Positions 52,467 through 62,442 of a stretch of DNA of 64,000 nucleotides are shown piece by piece. Below the pieces are notes generated by a model. It made no database searches and was not told the origin of the DNA. It saw nothing but the letters and a program-made list of their open reading frames with translations. A program made the translations under genes and the position numbers. Source of the DNA: ChocPot-Mid sp043804925 (lineage in GTDB: Bacteria; Bacteroidota; Ignavibacteria; Kapaibacteriales; UBA2268); NCBI GenBank assembly GCA_043804925.1, contig JAZDIP010000007.1, positions 43,537-107,536 on the forward strand. Direction: 5' to 3'. Position 1 is the stretch's first letter. Every line of letters starts with the position of its first letter.

Positions 52467-55046
52467 TTATTTGAATATCTTTAAAGCTGCACCCGTTTTT
52501 TCTTTTCCGGTTTGCAGAATAAGATAATAATTTCCTTGTGCTAATTTATTTAAATTCAGATTTTTGGTATTTAAACCTGTTGCAATGCCGGTTAATCTCA
52601 AAGACTCAACAATAGAACCAGCTTCATTTGTTATAGCTAATTCAACAGGTTGAATTAAATTAAGTTTATAATTAAAAGTAATTGTGACGTTATTTGTAGC
52701 CGGATTGGGTACAATATCGATAATTTCAATAGAAGTGTTGTTTATTTCATTTCCCAATTCATCAATCTTGGTTTCACAGCTATCAATAATAAATGGTTTG
52801 TCGCTGATAGCATAAATAATATTGCGGTTGTCAAAATTAGAAAAACGAAGCAAACAATTATCGGTATAGACCTTTGGAACAGTCCAAAGATAGCTGCCAT
52901 CAACTCCATTGACAGAACTGAATTTTACCTGTTTCCACTTTTCTCCATTATCGGTAGTATATTGAAGATACATACCTGAAATGAAATCCGATTCCCATCG
53001 AATTTCATAATCCTGGCCGGCGCAAAGTTTATCATAGGGTGCAGGTTGCATAATTTTCAAATTGGGAATTCCAATAGCGAATTTACCGGAAACCTCAGTG
53101 AAATCAGCACCTGCTTCAGTATTTCCTTTAATTCTAATCAAACAATTTTCACTTTCAATATCGGGAACATTCCAATCATAGCTGTACCCTGAGATTCCGG
53201 ATGTAATAAGTGTCCAGTTTCCTTCACCTGAAGTGATTTTGTCAGCATCGGAAGTAAATTCAATCAAGAAATTATCCAAATATTTTTGTTCCCATTTAAT
53301 TCTATAATTAATGTTCCTGCCGATTCTTTCAGAATCAGCGGGTGATTGCACAAGGAAATGAGGTTTATCTATAGTTAATGAAATTTCGGTTTCATCATTT
53401 ACATAGGCATTATAGCTGTCCTGAATAAAAATTTTCAGGTTATTTGTGATAGTATCAGGGACAATCCATGAAAAAGTACCATCAATTGCTTCTGCATATT
53501 TTTCAATCCAATGCCAAGAAGCACCATCATCCATAGTATATTTAATAGCAACAAATTCAACTTTAGACGATGCCCATTTAATAGTAACCTGGTCGCCTGG
53601 GAAAAGCACTGAACCACCGCTTGGATTAAGCAAAATTAAAGTAGGGTCAACAGCACTTTTCAAGCAAGATGCCTGCTCAGAGAAACCTCGAATTATGGGT
53701 TTGACTCTTTCGTGAAAATATAGCCCAACTGTTCTTGTTGAATTAGTCAAATGGCAATAGCTCATCAGAGTTCCGGGTCTTGGTATCGGATTTCCTGTTG
53801 TAACACATCCGTCAGAATCTTCCTGAGGCAAATTTTTTGTGATGCAAGTGTCAATCATATTAGGGGCAAAATAGCAATTATGAGTGTGAGGAGAACCAAA
53901 AGCATGTCCCAACTCATGTGCAGATACTGATACATCCCAAGTATAATTTGTAGTGGGATAGTTGTAATGTCCCTGCATACCAAAAACACAATAAGCTTGG
54001 TTATTATTACAAAGAGTACCTAAACCGAGAGAGACTCCTCCAACTCTGTAGCCCCCGCTTCCACCCTGATAGTCTATATCTGTCATCAAACAAACAATTG
54101 CCCTTTTTACAGTCTTTTTTCTCCATTGTTCTTTCAATTGGTATAATCTTTCATAAATTTGAGTTGTACTTCTGTATGGGTCAGAAGCTTTATCCTGATG
54201 AATAACTACTTGAGAAACAAAAAGTTGAATATAGACATTTGATTCAAAAATCTGCGATGCATGAGACATGACTGCTCCAATATATGCCGTTACTTTGTTC
54301 ATATCGTTGAATATCACATAAAAATCATTAGTCGCTTCAATAATTATGTCTGCCTGAAGTAATTCAGTTGATAATGTTTTTTCAGATAACTTTTTAATTA
54401 AATTGTAATCAGTTTGTTCATTGTCAAGATGAACATCAAAAAAAGGATTATAATCTTTCCCTAAAAGTGATGTTTGCTGAGAAGTAAGGATATGAGCCGA
54501 TTTTCCGGCATTTCCGACAACAGGGCTTATCGAATAATTATCAAAGCCCTCTTGTTCAATAATACTGTATAGGTTGCCATTAAAATAAAATATAGTAACA
54601 TTGGAATTTTCCTTATCCTTGATTTTTCCTGTATAAAAAGCAGGTTCAAAGGATTTCAATTGTTTTTCACCATAGGCGGTGATAATTGTCCAGTTAGTTC
54701 CCAATCTTACGGCAGAAGTTGATTTAACTAATTCAACTGTTTCGTTTATATTTGGAGAAACAGGGAAATTATTAATTTCTATGTTAGTATTATTTGCATT
54801 AAAAATACTTTCTGAAGCAGCATCAGATAACATAATAGGTTTAACCTTTTCACCGGCAGACAATGTCTTGGGAAGCTGATTTTTATTATCCATATAAGTT
54901 AATGTACCGGGAAAAGAGAACAGTTCCGTTGCATCAACAACAATATTTTTTGCAAAAGTATTTGTAAGTGTTAAAGTCAATAACATCAGTATTGCAGATG
55001 TAAACTTATACTTATAGGAAAATATATTACTCATTAAAAAATTCAT
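52467..55046 (-). CDS. Reprolysin-like zinc metalloprotease, T9SS-exported
   Basis: An 859-residue secreted protease. Signal peptide (to ~residue 32), a propeptide-like domain up to about 240, then a metzincin catalytic domain. The zinc motif HELGHAFGSPH has His377, Glu378, His381 and His387 (HExxHxxGxxH), and a Met-turn is seen in GTLMSYCH. The reprolysin (M12B) look is reinforced by the nearby cysteines (HNC..., DTCI, DGCVT). Three Ig-like repeats of about 90 residues follow (KWASSKVEFVAIKYTMDDG, RIKWEQKYLDNFLIEFTSD, EIRWESDFISGMYLQYTTD), then a T9SS sorting domain. It probably degrades extracellular protein. Confidence 0.9.
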   Translation of the reverse strand: MNFLMSNIFSYKYKFTSAILMLLTLTLTNTFAKNIVVDATELFSFPGTLTYMDNKNQLPKTLSAGEKVKPIMLSDAASESIFNANNTNIEINNFPVSPNINETVELVKSTSAVRLGTNWTIITAYGEKQLKSFEPAFYTGKIKDKENSNVTIFYFNGNLYSIIEQEGFDNYSISPVVGNAGKSAHILTSQQTSLLGKDYNPFFDVHLDNEQTDYNLIKKLSEKTLSTELLQADIIIEATNDFYVIFNDMNKVTAYIGAVMSHASQIFESNVYIQLFVSQVVIHQDKASDPYRSTTQIYERLYQLKEQWRKKTVKRAIVCLMTDIDYQGGSGGYRVGGVSLGLGTLCNNNQAYCVFGMQGHYNYPTTNYTWDVSVSAHELGHAFGSPHTHNCYFAPNMIDTCITKNLPQEDSDGCVTTGNPIPRPGTLMSYCHLTNSTRTVGLYFHERVKPIIRGFSEQASCLKSAVDPTLILLNPSGGSVLFPGDQVTIKWASSKVEFVAIKYTMDDGASWHWIEKYAEAIDGTFSWIVPDTITNNLKIFIQDSYNAYVNDETEISLTIDKPHFLVQSPADSERIGRNINYRIKWEQKYLDNFLIEFTSDADKITSGEGNWTLITSGISGYSYDWNVPDIESENCLIRIKGNTEAGADFTEVSGKFAIGIPNLKIMQPAPYDKLCAGQDYEIRWESDFISGMYLQYTTDNGEKWKQVKFSSVNGVDGSYLWTVPKVYTDNCLLRFSNFDNRNIIYAISDKPFIIDSCETKIDELGNEINNTSIEIIDIVPNPATNNVTITFNYKLNLIQPVELAITNEAGSIVESLRLTGIATGLNTKNLNLNKLAQGNYYLILQTGKEKTGAALKIFK

Positions 55047-55071
55047 TTTTATCCAACATTAATTAATTATA

Positions 55072-55079
55072 CAAATTTA
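55072..55079 (-). promoter_or_regulatory. Candidate -7 element of the metalloprotease gene
   Basis: TAAATTTG on the minus strand, an exact TAnnTTTG match 26 bp before the ATG. No TTG at the standard distance. Confidence 0.4.
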
Positions 55080-55088
55080 AATAAATAA

Positions 55089-55694
55089 CTATAATAACTT
55101 ATTTTCAATTATTTTCAATATTTTTCTTCCGGTTTCTTCGATATTTCCTTCGGCATTAATCTCAATAAATCTCTGTGGTTCTTTTTTACACAAATCCAGA
55201 TAACCTTCAACCACTCTTGCAAAAAAGCCATCACCGGAGTTTTCAATTTTATCTTTTTTCTTGTTTCCTGTTCTCAAATTTGATGTTTCCAAGCTAACAT
55301 GCAGATAAAAAGTCAAATCAGGTTTTAATCCTTGGGTGGCAAATTGATTTATTATTATTATTGTTTCAACATCTAAGCCACGACCATAGCCCTGATAAGC
55401 TGTAGTAGAATCAAAGAACCTGTCACAGAGAACGATTTTTCCTTCATTTAATGCAGGTTTAATAATCTTTGAAACCAAATCTGCTCTTGCCGATTCAAAT
55501 AGAAATAATTCACTTTCTCTTGAAAGTTTATGTTCCGAATGTAAAAGAATTTCGCGAATTTCTTCAGCAAACGAAGTACCCCCAGGTTCCCTGAGAGTGA
55601 GTACTTGTTTTTTATGAGCTATTAAATTATTTTTTAACAGTTCAATCTGTGTGGATTTACCACATCCATCTATTCCTTCAAAACTAATAAACAT
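55089..55694 (-). CDS. tmk: Thymidylate kinase
   Basis: A 201-residue dTMP kinase (dTMP + ATP to dTDP). P-loop FEGIDGCGKST at residues 4-14, DRX-type LREPGGTSFAEEIR, and the CDRFFDSTTAYQGYGRG segment that closes over the thymine site are all present; C-terminal helix as usual. Length fits the family. Transcribed in the same direction as the metalloprotease downstream and divergent from ispF. Confidence 0.95.
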   Translation of the reverse strand: MFISFEGIDGCGKSTQIELLKNNLIAHKKQVLTLREPGGTSFAEEIREILLHSEHKLSRESELFLFESARADLVSKIIKPALNEGKIVLCDRFFDSTTAYQGYGRGLDVETIIIINQFATQGLKPDLTFYLHVSLETSNLRTGNKKKDKIENSGDGFFARVVEGYLDLCKKEPQRFIEINAEGNIEETGRKILKIIENKLL

Positions 55695-55725
55695 TAAATT
55701 TCAATAAAAACATTAATATAAACAA

Positions 55726-55733
55726 CAAATTTA
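55726..55733 (-). promoter_or_regulatory. Candidate -7 element of tmk
   Basis: TAAATTTG on the minus strand, 32 bp before the tmk start. The best TTG lies about 24 bp further upstream, longer than usual. Confidence 0.38.
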
Positions 55734-55847
55734 CACAAAATTCCATGAATTTTAACCCAAAATGGATTTTGTTTATGAAATAATTTGCTAAGTACATAAA
55801 GAATAATTAAATTGAATTTTTATTCATATTCTTTTGATTAATTGTTT

Positions 55848-56312
55848 ATGATAGGATTCGGTTACGATTGCCACAAACTTGCCAAAGGCGAGAAATTGAT
55901 ACTTGGAGGAATCGAGATTGACTCGGAATTTGGTACAATTGCCCATAGCGACGGAGATGTTGTGTTGCATTCATTGTGCGATGCACTTTTAGGAGCTACA
56001 GGACAAGGAGATATAGGGGAGCATTTTCCTGATTCCGATATGAAATACAAGAATGCCGACAGCCGTATTTTTGTTGAAGAAACAATGAAAATAATTCATA
56101 AGAAGGAATTTGTCTTGCAAAATGTTGACATTACTATAGTTTTGGAAAAGCCCAAACTGAAAAAATACAAACAAAAAATCAGGGAATCCGTATCAAAACT
56201 TTGCGGATTGGCTGTCGAAAGGGTGAATATTAAAGCCAAGACGTCTGAAACGATGGGCTTTGTAGGCAGGTCTGAAGGGATAGAATCTTTTTGTATTTGC
56301 GAGGTCAAATAG
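55848..56312 (+). CDS. ispF: 2-C-methyl-D-erythritol 2,4-cyclodiphosphate synthase
   Basis: A 154-residue IspF, fifth step of the MEP isoprenoid pathway. GFGYDCHKL supplies the metal-binding Asp-x-His near the N-terminus, HSDGDVVLHSLCDALLGA the second site, GDIGEHFPDSD the substrate loop, and KTSETMGFVGRSEGIES the C-terminal CDP pocket. ATG 55848 gives the canonical MIGFGYD start; a TTG at 55842 is less likely. The sensor kinase gene starts 3 bp after its stop. Confidence 0.95.
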   Translation: MIGFGYDCHKLAKGEKLILGGIEIDSEFGTIAHSDGDVVLHSLCDALLGATGQGDIGEHFPDSDMKYKNADSRIFVEETMKIIHKKEFVLQNVDITIVLEKPKLKKYKQKIRESVSKLCGLAVERVNIKAKTSETMGFVGRSEGIESFCICEVK

Positions 56313-56315
56313 TAA

Positions 56316-58565
56316 ATGAAAAAAATATTAGTCATAGTCTTGATATTTCTTTCATCTAAAATAACTTTGCTTAGTGATGAGAATTATCCTAATTCTTATG
56401 AGCTTTATGATATAATCGAAGGTGGAAAATTAATTGTTGCAGGAGACAAAAAAAATTCTTCAAAATGCTTTTTTATCAAACCGAGCTGGTCAGGTGAGAC
56501 CGAATCTATAAGCATTTGGGATGGCATTAAAGACAAAAATATCAAAGGTATTACTTTAAACGATGTGAAAATTTATTCATCCTATTCTAAAAACGGTTTT
56601 TTATTAATTATCTGGGAGGAAAATAAGAAATTTTATATTTCATTATTGGATTCCGATGCAAATATTCTTTCTGTTGCGGAAATTTATAACTTTAAAAAAA
56701 ATTTTAATGCCAATAGAATTCTTTGGATTGAATCCGGAAATAAAAAGGAAATATTATTATTAATGAATGATAATCTATATATCTGTAAATTAAATAATAA
56801 GCAAATAAATTTGAATTACGTTGCTGCTAAAGTAAAAGCTGCCACCGGTTTTTCAAAGAAATCCAAATTCCGGTTTGCATATATATCGGATTTGGGCACT
56901 TGGACTGAAGTTTATTTTGCCGGCTCAGACGGAAAAGAAAAAATGTCTTCACGAATTCAATTATCATCTGATATCATGGTTTATCCGGTGGCTGAACGGC
57001 TTGCTATCATATCAACAAATAAGTATGCCAATAGCTCCTGGCTTCATTTTGTTGATTCCGAAAAAGGGATTGTAAGAAAAAAATTAGTCAATGCAAATGG
57101 GAAGTTAATAAATATTTTTAGCCGAAACAATGAGATCTTTATGTCTTATCTCAGTTATGGCAAAAGAGCTTATAGCTTCAATTTGTATAAAATCGAAAAC
57201 AATAATCCGGTTTTACTTCAAAATATTGAATTACCAATGGAGCTAATTGAGGCAAAAAAAATGTATCAAAATGGAGACATAATTTATTCTCTTTTCAGGA
57301 ATGGTTTATCAACATATAGTTTAAGGGATGGTTTGTTATCCATTGATTATTATCCATTTGGAGAATATTTTGAAGATGCACCGGGGATTATGAAATTACA
57401 AAATCATATTATTTTATCTTCAGTTTCAACCACTTTAATTTTTACTCAAAGGCAAAACGAACTTTGGTGGTTCAACAGGTTTTTAAGTAGTACAGGAAAA
57501 ATCATACTTCCAACATTTCTTTTTTTATTAACAGTAATCATTTATAGGAAATATCGGAGGCACAAACGCTTGCTCAGTGCAATTATTGAATTGCCGTCTT
57601 CCGGTGTAGTTTTTGTTCTGGATAAAAGGGCAAGATTGATAAGTGCAAATGATTCCGGTAAGAAAATGCTAAGAATTACCGACAATGTTCCTTTGAGGAG
57701 GATATTCCAATACTATTGCGACCCTGAGAGAACAAAAGCATTGAAAGAATTAATTGATAAAGCTATGAATCTGAGGGAAGCATTTACTCAAAAAATTGAT
57801 ATAATCGAAGAATACGCTGTAAAGGAATGGTATTTTTCAAGTGTATTGCTAACTGGATGGACAGGCAAGTTTAAGGGATGTGTTTTAACGGGATTCGATA
57901 TAACCGAACAACTCGAACGAAAACGCCTAACGAATTGGGCTCAGCTTGCACATGATATGCAGACAAATCTTTCAACAATAAGATTAAATGCCGAACAACT
58001 TGAATGTCCTGAAAATGAAATTAACCTGAGCAGAAGGCAAAAAATTCTTCATCAGGTCGGTTTGCTAATTCACAGAATCAGGGATATTGTTACAGTAGGG
58101 AGGAGCAGTGACCCTGAATTACAATATATCAATGCATCTGATATATGCCTTGCAGCACGCTCCGAGTTTGATGAAACAATGTTTCCTTACGTTAAGTTTG
58201 AATTGAATCTGAAAGAATATAATATCACCTGTGATAAAGCGAAGCTGATAAGGGCTTTAAGAAATGTGATTGAAAATGGCATTAGGGCATTAAAAGAAAA
58301 TGAAGGAACGATTATTATTTCGAATTGGTCCGACAATAAATATTTCTATTTTTCGGTTAAGGATACCGGTGTTGGTATGGATGAAAACCAAATAAGGAAT
58401 ATGCTTACACCCTATTTTTCAACTTCTCAGAAAGAGGGTGGAGCCGGCATTGGTACTATGATAATTCAAAATGTTGTCGAGCAACACGGTGGGACTTTGA
58501 AGATTGAGTCTGAACCCGGTAAAGGAACTGAAGTGATTATTTCAATACCGGTTGTTAATATCTGA
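56316..58565 (+). CDS. Membrane sensor histidine kinase
   Basis: A 749-residue kinase. Signal-like N-terminus, a periplasmic region of about 360 residues with propeller-like strands, one membrane span (~394-412, LPTFLFLLTVIIY), a PAS-like domain (~423-530, IIELPSSGVVFVLDKRARLISANDSG), then the kinase core with His546 in LAHDMQTNLSTIR. The ATPase part has an N-box variant (LRNVIENGIRAL), G1 KDTGVGMDENQI and G2 GGAGIGTMII. All key residues are retained, so it should be active. No response regulator is adjacent; it is coupled to ispF. The stimulus is unknown. Confidence 0.88.
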   Translation: MKKILVIVLIFLSSKITLLSDENYPNSYELYDIIEGGKLIVAGDKKNSSKCFFIKPSWSGETESISIWDGIKDKNIKGITLNDVKIYSSYSKNGFLLIIWEENKKFYISLLDSDANILSVAEIYNFKKNFNANRILWIESGNKKEILLLMNDNLYICKLNNKQINLNYVAAKVKAATGFSKKSKFRFAYISDLGTWTEVYFAGSDGKEKMSSRIQLSSDIMVYPVAERLAIISTNKYANSSWLHFVDSEKGIVRKKLVNANGKLINIFSRNNEIFMSYLSYGKRAYSFNLYKIENNNPVLLQNIELPMELIEAKKMYQNGDIIYSLFRNGLSTYSLRDGLLSIDYYPFGEYFEDAPGIMKLQNHIILSSVSTTLIFTQRQNELWWFNRFLSSTGKIILPTFLFLLTVIIYRKYRRHKRLLSAIIELPSSGVVFVLDKRARLISANDSGKKMLRITDNVPLRRIFQYYCDPERTKALKELIDKAMNLREAFTQKIDIIEEYAVKEWYFSSVLLTGWTGKFKGCVLTGFDITEQLERKRLTNWAQLAHDMQTNLSTIRLNAEQLECPENEINLSRRQKILHQVGLLIHRIRDIVTVGRSSDPELQYINASDICLAARSEFDETMFPYVKFELNLKEYNITCDKAKLIRALRNVIENGIRALKENEGTIIISNWSDNKYFYFSVKDTGVGMDENQIRNMLTPYFSTSQKEGGAGIGTMIIQNVVEQHGGTLKIESEPGKGTEVIISIPVVNI

Positions 58566-58651
58566 TTTATTCGTTTTTTAATGCACAATGGCTTTCTTTG
58601 GATTTTCGTTTTTACTTGATTTTTATATAACTTTAGTAAGTGGTTTTTTTA

Positions 58652-59098
58652 ATGAATAAGCCGGTATCAGAAAACTTGAATGGAAAAAGAATAATCGCAA
58701 TAGACTACGGATTAAAGCGGGTTGGTTTGGCAGTATGCGATGAGCTGCATATTTCCATAACACCTTTGAGAGTCCTTTTTCCAGATTCGAGTGGTTTTTG
58801 GGATGAGTTACTTACCATAATTCAATACGAAAGGGCTTTTACTATCGTTGTTGGCATCCCTCAGCGTCTTGACAATGAAAAAACAGATGTTATATTAAAA
58901 ATAGAGGAGTTTATCGGGATTCTTAAAGAAAAAACTTCTTTAGAGATTATGACTTTCGACGAATCATTCTCTACACATAGAGCTGTCGAGACCATGATTT
59001 CAATAGGCAAACGAAAAAAAAACAGGGCAAAAAAAGGTTCCAAAGATATTATTGCCGCAGCTATTATATTACGAGACTTTCTCAGTGAATTGGAATAA
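58652..59098 (+). CDS. ruvX: RuvX/YqgF-type Holliday junction resolvase or rRNA-processing nuclease
   Basis: About 148 residues from ATG 58652 (the in-frame GTG at 58640 is less likely). The RNase H-like motifs are IIAIDYGLKRVGLAVCD (first Asp), TIVVGIPQRLDNEKTD and EIMTFDESFSTHRAVETM (Glu and Ser of the second and third positions), ending SKDIIAAAIILRDFL with the last Asp. YqgF is essential in E. coli, where it processes the 16S rRNA precursor 5' end. The last-step helix and length fit. Confidence 0.9.
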   Translation: MNKPVSENLNGKRIIAIDYGLKRVGLAVCDELHISITPLRVLFPDSSGFWDELLTIIQYERAFTIVVGIPQRLDNEKTDVILKIEEFIGILKEKTSLEIMTFDESFSTHRAVETMISIGKRKKNRAKKGSKDIIAAAIILRDFLSELE

Positions 59099-59178
59099 TT
59101 CAATATTTAATACCGAACTTCGTTACTCATTAAAAACTAAACAGATTTTGAATTAATTATTTTTTTGAGTATTTCACA

Positions 59179-60663
59179 ATGATTATTTTAAAGAAAACAA
59201 TGAAACGATTTTCAATAGTATTTTCAGTATTTAATACCTTTAGTTTTTTGGTTGGAATGTTCTTTATATTAAATCTAATGACTTCAGTTCAGTCTTTAGC
59301 ACAGTTCAGGCATTCAAATGACAAAATGAATTATTATAATTTAGGTAAAAAACTATACACTGAAGTTCACTATTTGCCGGGCGAATCAGAGGATTCATTA
59401 ATAGCACTGACTTTTTTCAGGTTTACTTACGATTTAATTTCATTCGAAAAATCAGGTATTTTAAATTCATCAATAAACCATTTTTATTCAATCCCGAAAC
59501 TCGAAGTAGAATTTAAGGATGCTGAAGGAATCATTCGCCGCAGAGAACTATGGCAGGATACGATTTTTACAGATGATTTCGAGAAAACTATTTCAAAATC
59601 CGATTTCATCTACGGGGTTTTGGAAAGCAAACTTGCATATAATAATTATGATGCTGATATCCGGCTTAGCGATAAAAACATTCAAATTATAAGAAAAGTT
59701 ACAATTAAAGACACTATTAAGAATTATTATACCAAACCAACAATCGGGTATCCGATTTTTGTTGAAATTTCCAAAGATGATAACCAAAAATATATTCCTT
59801 TTATACTTAAAAATAAAATTGAATTTTCTTCAAAGATACCGGGTTTTTTAATTCCGGTATCATACAAAAATGAGTTCTCGAAATTCAACTATTCATGCAA
59901 ATTCATTGGACCAAACAAGAAAAATGAATTTAAATGGAAATCGGATTTTAATGTAAATTCGATACTGATACCTGAGAATAATTCGGTTATAAGCATCAAT
60001 AAAAAAGATATAAATGCCGTGGAGTTAACGACAAAACAAATGAGGAATTTAGATGCTATGAAACCTGATGAAAACCATGGTAACAATTCGGATAATAGAA
60101 TAACTTCTGCATCAAAACTTTCTGCCGGTTTATTGCAAATAGCTTTGCCTATCGAGGAAATAGTTCCGGGTGAATATGAATTAAAAATATTTGAAACAGA
60201 AAATACTGATACTTTGACATATACATTTGAAGTTGTTTGGGAAGATATGCCTTTTATTTTGCAAAAGCCAAAGTTTGCCATTGAATCAATGTATTACATT
60301 TTGACTGATGAAGAATACAAAAAAATGCTCGATGCCGATGATGAAGATTATTCTAAAGAAATTATTAATTACTGGAAAAAGGAAGACCCGAGCAAATTCA
60401 CACCTTATAATGAATCAATGGCTGAGTATTTTAAACGAGTAGATTATGCAATATTCAACTTCAGGACACTTAATGAAGCAAACGGACTAAAGACCGATAG
60501 GGGAAAAGTTTATATTCTTTATGGTCCTGCTACAAGCACTGACAGAAATTTAACTGAAAACAAAGCCCTTGAAGTATGGAAATACGAGCATTTAAAGAAG
60601 ATGTTTATTTTTGAAACTTTGGCGAATGATGTTTTTAAGCTGATTGATATTAAGGAATATTAA
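59179..60663 (+). CDS. GWxTD-domain exported protein
   Basis: A 494-residue protein with an N-terminal hydrophobic segment (~12-38, signal or anchor) and a C-terminal GWxTD-type domain. The hallmark region reads NGLKTDRGKVYILYGPAT where GWxTDRG is usual, so Trp is replaced by Leu, and ends ALEVWKYEHLKKMFIFE. GWxTD proteins are common in FCB-group bacteria and have no established function. The middle (~50-380) is strand-rich. Its 3' end overlaps the convergent minus-strand gene by 4 bp. Confidence 0.8.
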   Translation: MIILKKTMKRFSIVFSVFNTFSFLVGMFFILNLMTSVQSLAQFRHSNDKMNYYNLGKKLYTEVHYLPGESEDSLIALTFFRFTYDLISFEKSGILNSSINHFYSIPKLEVEFKDAEGIIRRRELWQDTIFTDDFEKTISKSDFIYGVLESKLAYNNYDADIRLSDKNIQIIRKVTIKDTIKNYYTKPTIGYPIFVEISKDDNQKYIPFILKNKIEFSSKIPGFLIPVSYKNEFSKFNYSCKFIGPNKKNEFKWKSDFNVNSILIPENNSVISINKKDINAVELTTKQMRNLDAMKPDENHGNNSDNRITSASKLSAGLLQIALPIEEIVPGEYELKIFETENTDTLTYTFEVVWEDMPFILQKPKFAIESMYYILTDEEYKKMLDADDEDYSKEIINYWKKEDPSKFTPYNESMAEYFKRVDYAIFNFRTLNEANGLKTDRGKVYILYGPATSTDRNLTENKALEVWKYEHLKKMFIFETLANDVFKLIDIKEY

Positions 60664-61067
60664 TCGCTCGAATCTAAGTGTCTTGGTTCCCATCTTAAGC
60701 CCTCACAAGGAATATATAGAGTACTGACATGTTCGTCGAGTATTTTACAAAGTTGGCTGTTTGCTTCGAAGTGAATACATGAGCCACAGAGTGTCTCTTC
60801 CTGGAACTCCTTAATTCTATCCTGAAATTTCCTGTATTGTGTCCATGCGGGATAAGCTGCACCGAACCAAATTGCGAAAAGCATTAACCACCAGTGCTGA
60901 CGCAATGAAAGACTTTCTAGCAGAAGAGTAATTATAATAATTAATATTGATGAACGCAAAAGTACGCCCCAGATAATCGAACCGGTTGTTACTTTTGGTT
61001 CTGTGCTATGGCTGTCTTCTTCCGAAGGCAAGCGGAACATCAGTATATCAGATATTTTATCGAGCAT
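60660..61067 (-). CDS. Small membrane protein with a four-cysteine tail
   Basis: A 135-residue protein with two hydrophobic spans (about 30-50 and 58-74, IIWGVLLRSSILIIIITLL and WWLMLFAIWFGAAYP), then a cytoplasmic tail with CGSC...C...C spaced as a possible metal- or cluster-binding motif (CGSCIHFEANSQLC ... IPCEG). I do not recognise the family. The convergent overlap with the GWxTD gene and divergent layout with mreB (273 bp) give no functional hint. Confidence 0.7.
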   Translation of the reverse strand: MLDKISDILMFRLPSEEDSHSTEPKVTTGSIIWGVLLRSSILIIIITLLLESLSLRQHWWLMLFAIWFGAAYPAWTQYRKFQDRIKEFQEETLCGSCIHFEANSQLCKILDEHVSTLYIPCEGLRWEPRHLDSSD

Positions 61068-61260
61068 AATTTGTTTTTAATTAAATTTCGATTATAAACG
61101 TATTAGTATTAATATAATTTGTTTTTTCATGAGGAGTTGCCTAAAAACAGGAAACCTATGAAAACACGAATATATATGAAAATCTTAGCCAGGAATTGAC
61201 AGAAGTTGGGATTGTAACTTATATTATATCAAAGAATTTATAAGCAAATTTGATAAAATC

Positions 61261-61292
61261 TTGTTATTTTCGGATAAAAACTGCTATTTTTG
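61261..61292 (+). promoter_or_regulatory. Bacteroidota-type promoter of mreBCD
   Basis: TTG, 21 bases, then TATTTTTG (exact TAnnTTTG), 48 bp before the mreB start. Spacing is the same as for the NSS transporter promoter. Confidence 0.5.
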
Positions 61293-61340
61293 TAGTTCGT
61301 ATTAGATAAGAATTTTATAAATCAAAGAGATATTGGTTTA

Positions 61341-62366
61341 ATGGGAGTATTGAAATTATTTTCGAATGACGTAGCAATCGACTTAGGGACTGCTAATACA
61401 TTGATTTGGATGAAGGGCAAACAGATAGTTTTGAATGAACCGTCTATCGTTGCCTTTGACAGAACAAGTAAACATATTATAGCGATAGGTAAAGAAGCCG
61501 AAGCCATGCTCGGAAAAACTCATCGAGATATAAAAGTTATTCGTCCCCTGAGGGATGGTGCTATTGCTGATTTTGAGATTACCGAGGGTATGTTAAGGGC
61601 TTTTATCAGAAAAGTATCATTGAGCTGGCAACCTGCAAAGAGGGTTGTTGTTTGCGTTCCTTCGGGTATAACAGAGGTTGAAAAAAGAGCAGTGAGGGAT
61701 AGCTGTGAACATGCAGGTGCTAAAGAAGTTCACTTGATTGCAGAGCCGATGGCAGGTGCAATTGGTATTGGCTTGAATGTTCATGAACCGATTGGTAATA
61801 TGATTGTCGATATTGGCGGTGGAACTACCGAAATAGCTGTTATTGCTCTCGGTGGTATTGTTTGCGATGAATCAATAAAAACTGCCGGTGATGAATTGAC
61901 AATAGATATAGCAAAGTATTTCAGGGCAGTGCATAATATCCTGATTGGGGACCGGACAGCCGAGATGATAAAATGCCAGGTTGGTTCAGCCGTACCGCTT
62001 GATGAAGAGTTGGAAATCGAAGTTAAAGGAAGGGATCTTGTTTCGGGTATTCCTAAGGCAATAAGAGTAACATCGGCAGATATTCGTGAAGCTTTAACCG
62101 AATCGGTTAATGAAATAGTCGATGCGATTATTACACTACTCGAAAAAACTCCTGCTGAATTATCGGCAGATATTTATGACCGGGGTATCATGCTTAGTGG
62201 TGGTGGAGCATTGCTAAAAGGTTTAGACGAAAGAATTCGACGTGCAACATCCCTACCGGTTCATGTTGCCGATGATCCCTTAACCTCAGTTGTAAGAGGC
62301 ACAGGCAAGGTTCTTGAAAATTTGGCAGAATATTCTTCAGTATTAATTAAGAGTACAAGATATTAG
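61341..62366 (+). CDS. mreB: Rod-shape-determining actin homologue MreB
   Basis: A 341-residue MreB, the actin-like protein that orients cell-wall synthesis. ATPase motifs: AIDLGTANTLIW (phosphate 1), the switch EPMAGAIGIGL, IVDIGGGTTEIAVI (phosphate 2), and GIMLSGGGALLKGLDERI (adenosine). Typical membrane-binding hydrophobic start (MGVLKLFSNDVAI). It heads the mreB-mreC-mreD gene order. Confidence 0.97.
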   Translation: MGVLKLFSNDVAIDLGTANTLIWMKGKQIVLNEPSIVAFDRTSKHIIAIGKEAEAMLGKTHRDIKVIRPLRDGAIADFEITEGMLRAFIRKVSLSWQPAKRVVVCVPSGITEVEKRAVRDSCEHAGAKEVHLIAEPMAGAIGIGLNVHEPIGNMIVDIGGGTTEIAVIALGGIVCDESIKTAGDELTIDIAKYFRAVHNILIGDRTAEMIKCQVGSAVPLDEELEIEVKGRDLVSGIPKAIRVTSADIREALTESVNEIVDAIITLLEKTPAELSADIYDRGIMLSGGGALLKGLDERIRRATSLPVHVADDPLTSVVRGTGKVLENLAEYSSVLIKSTRY

Positions 62367-62442
62367 TTAATGTACACTTCATTTTTCGTGGAGAAGAGTC
62401 CTTTAAATAATATTGGTTTTTATAAAATAATTTTGATGACAA

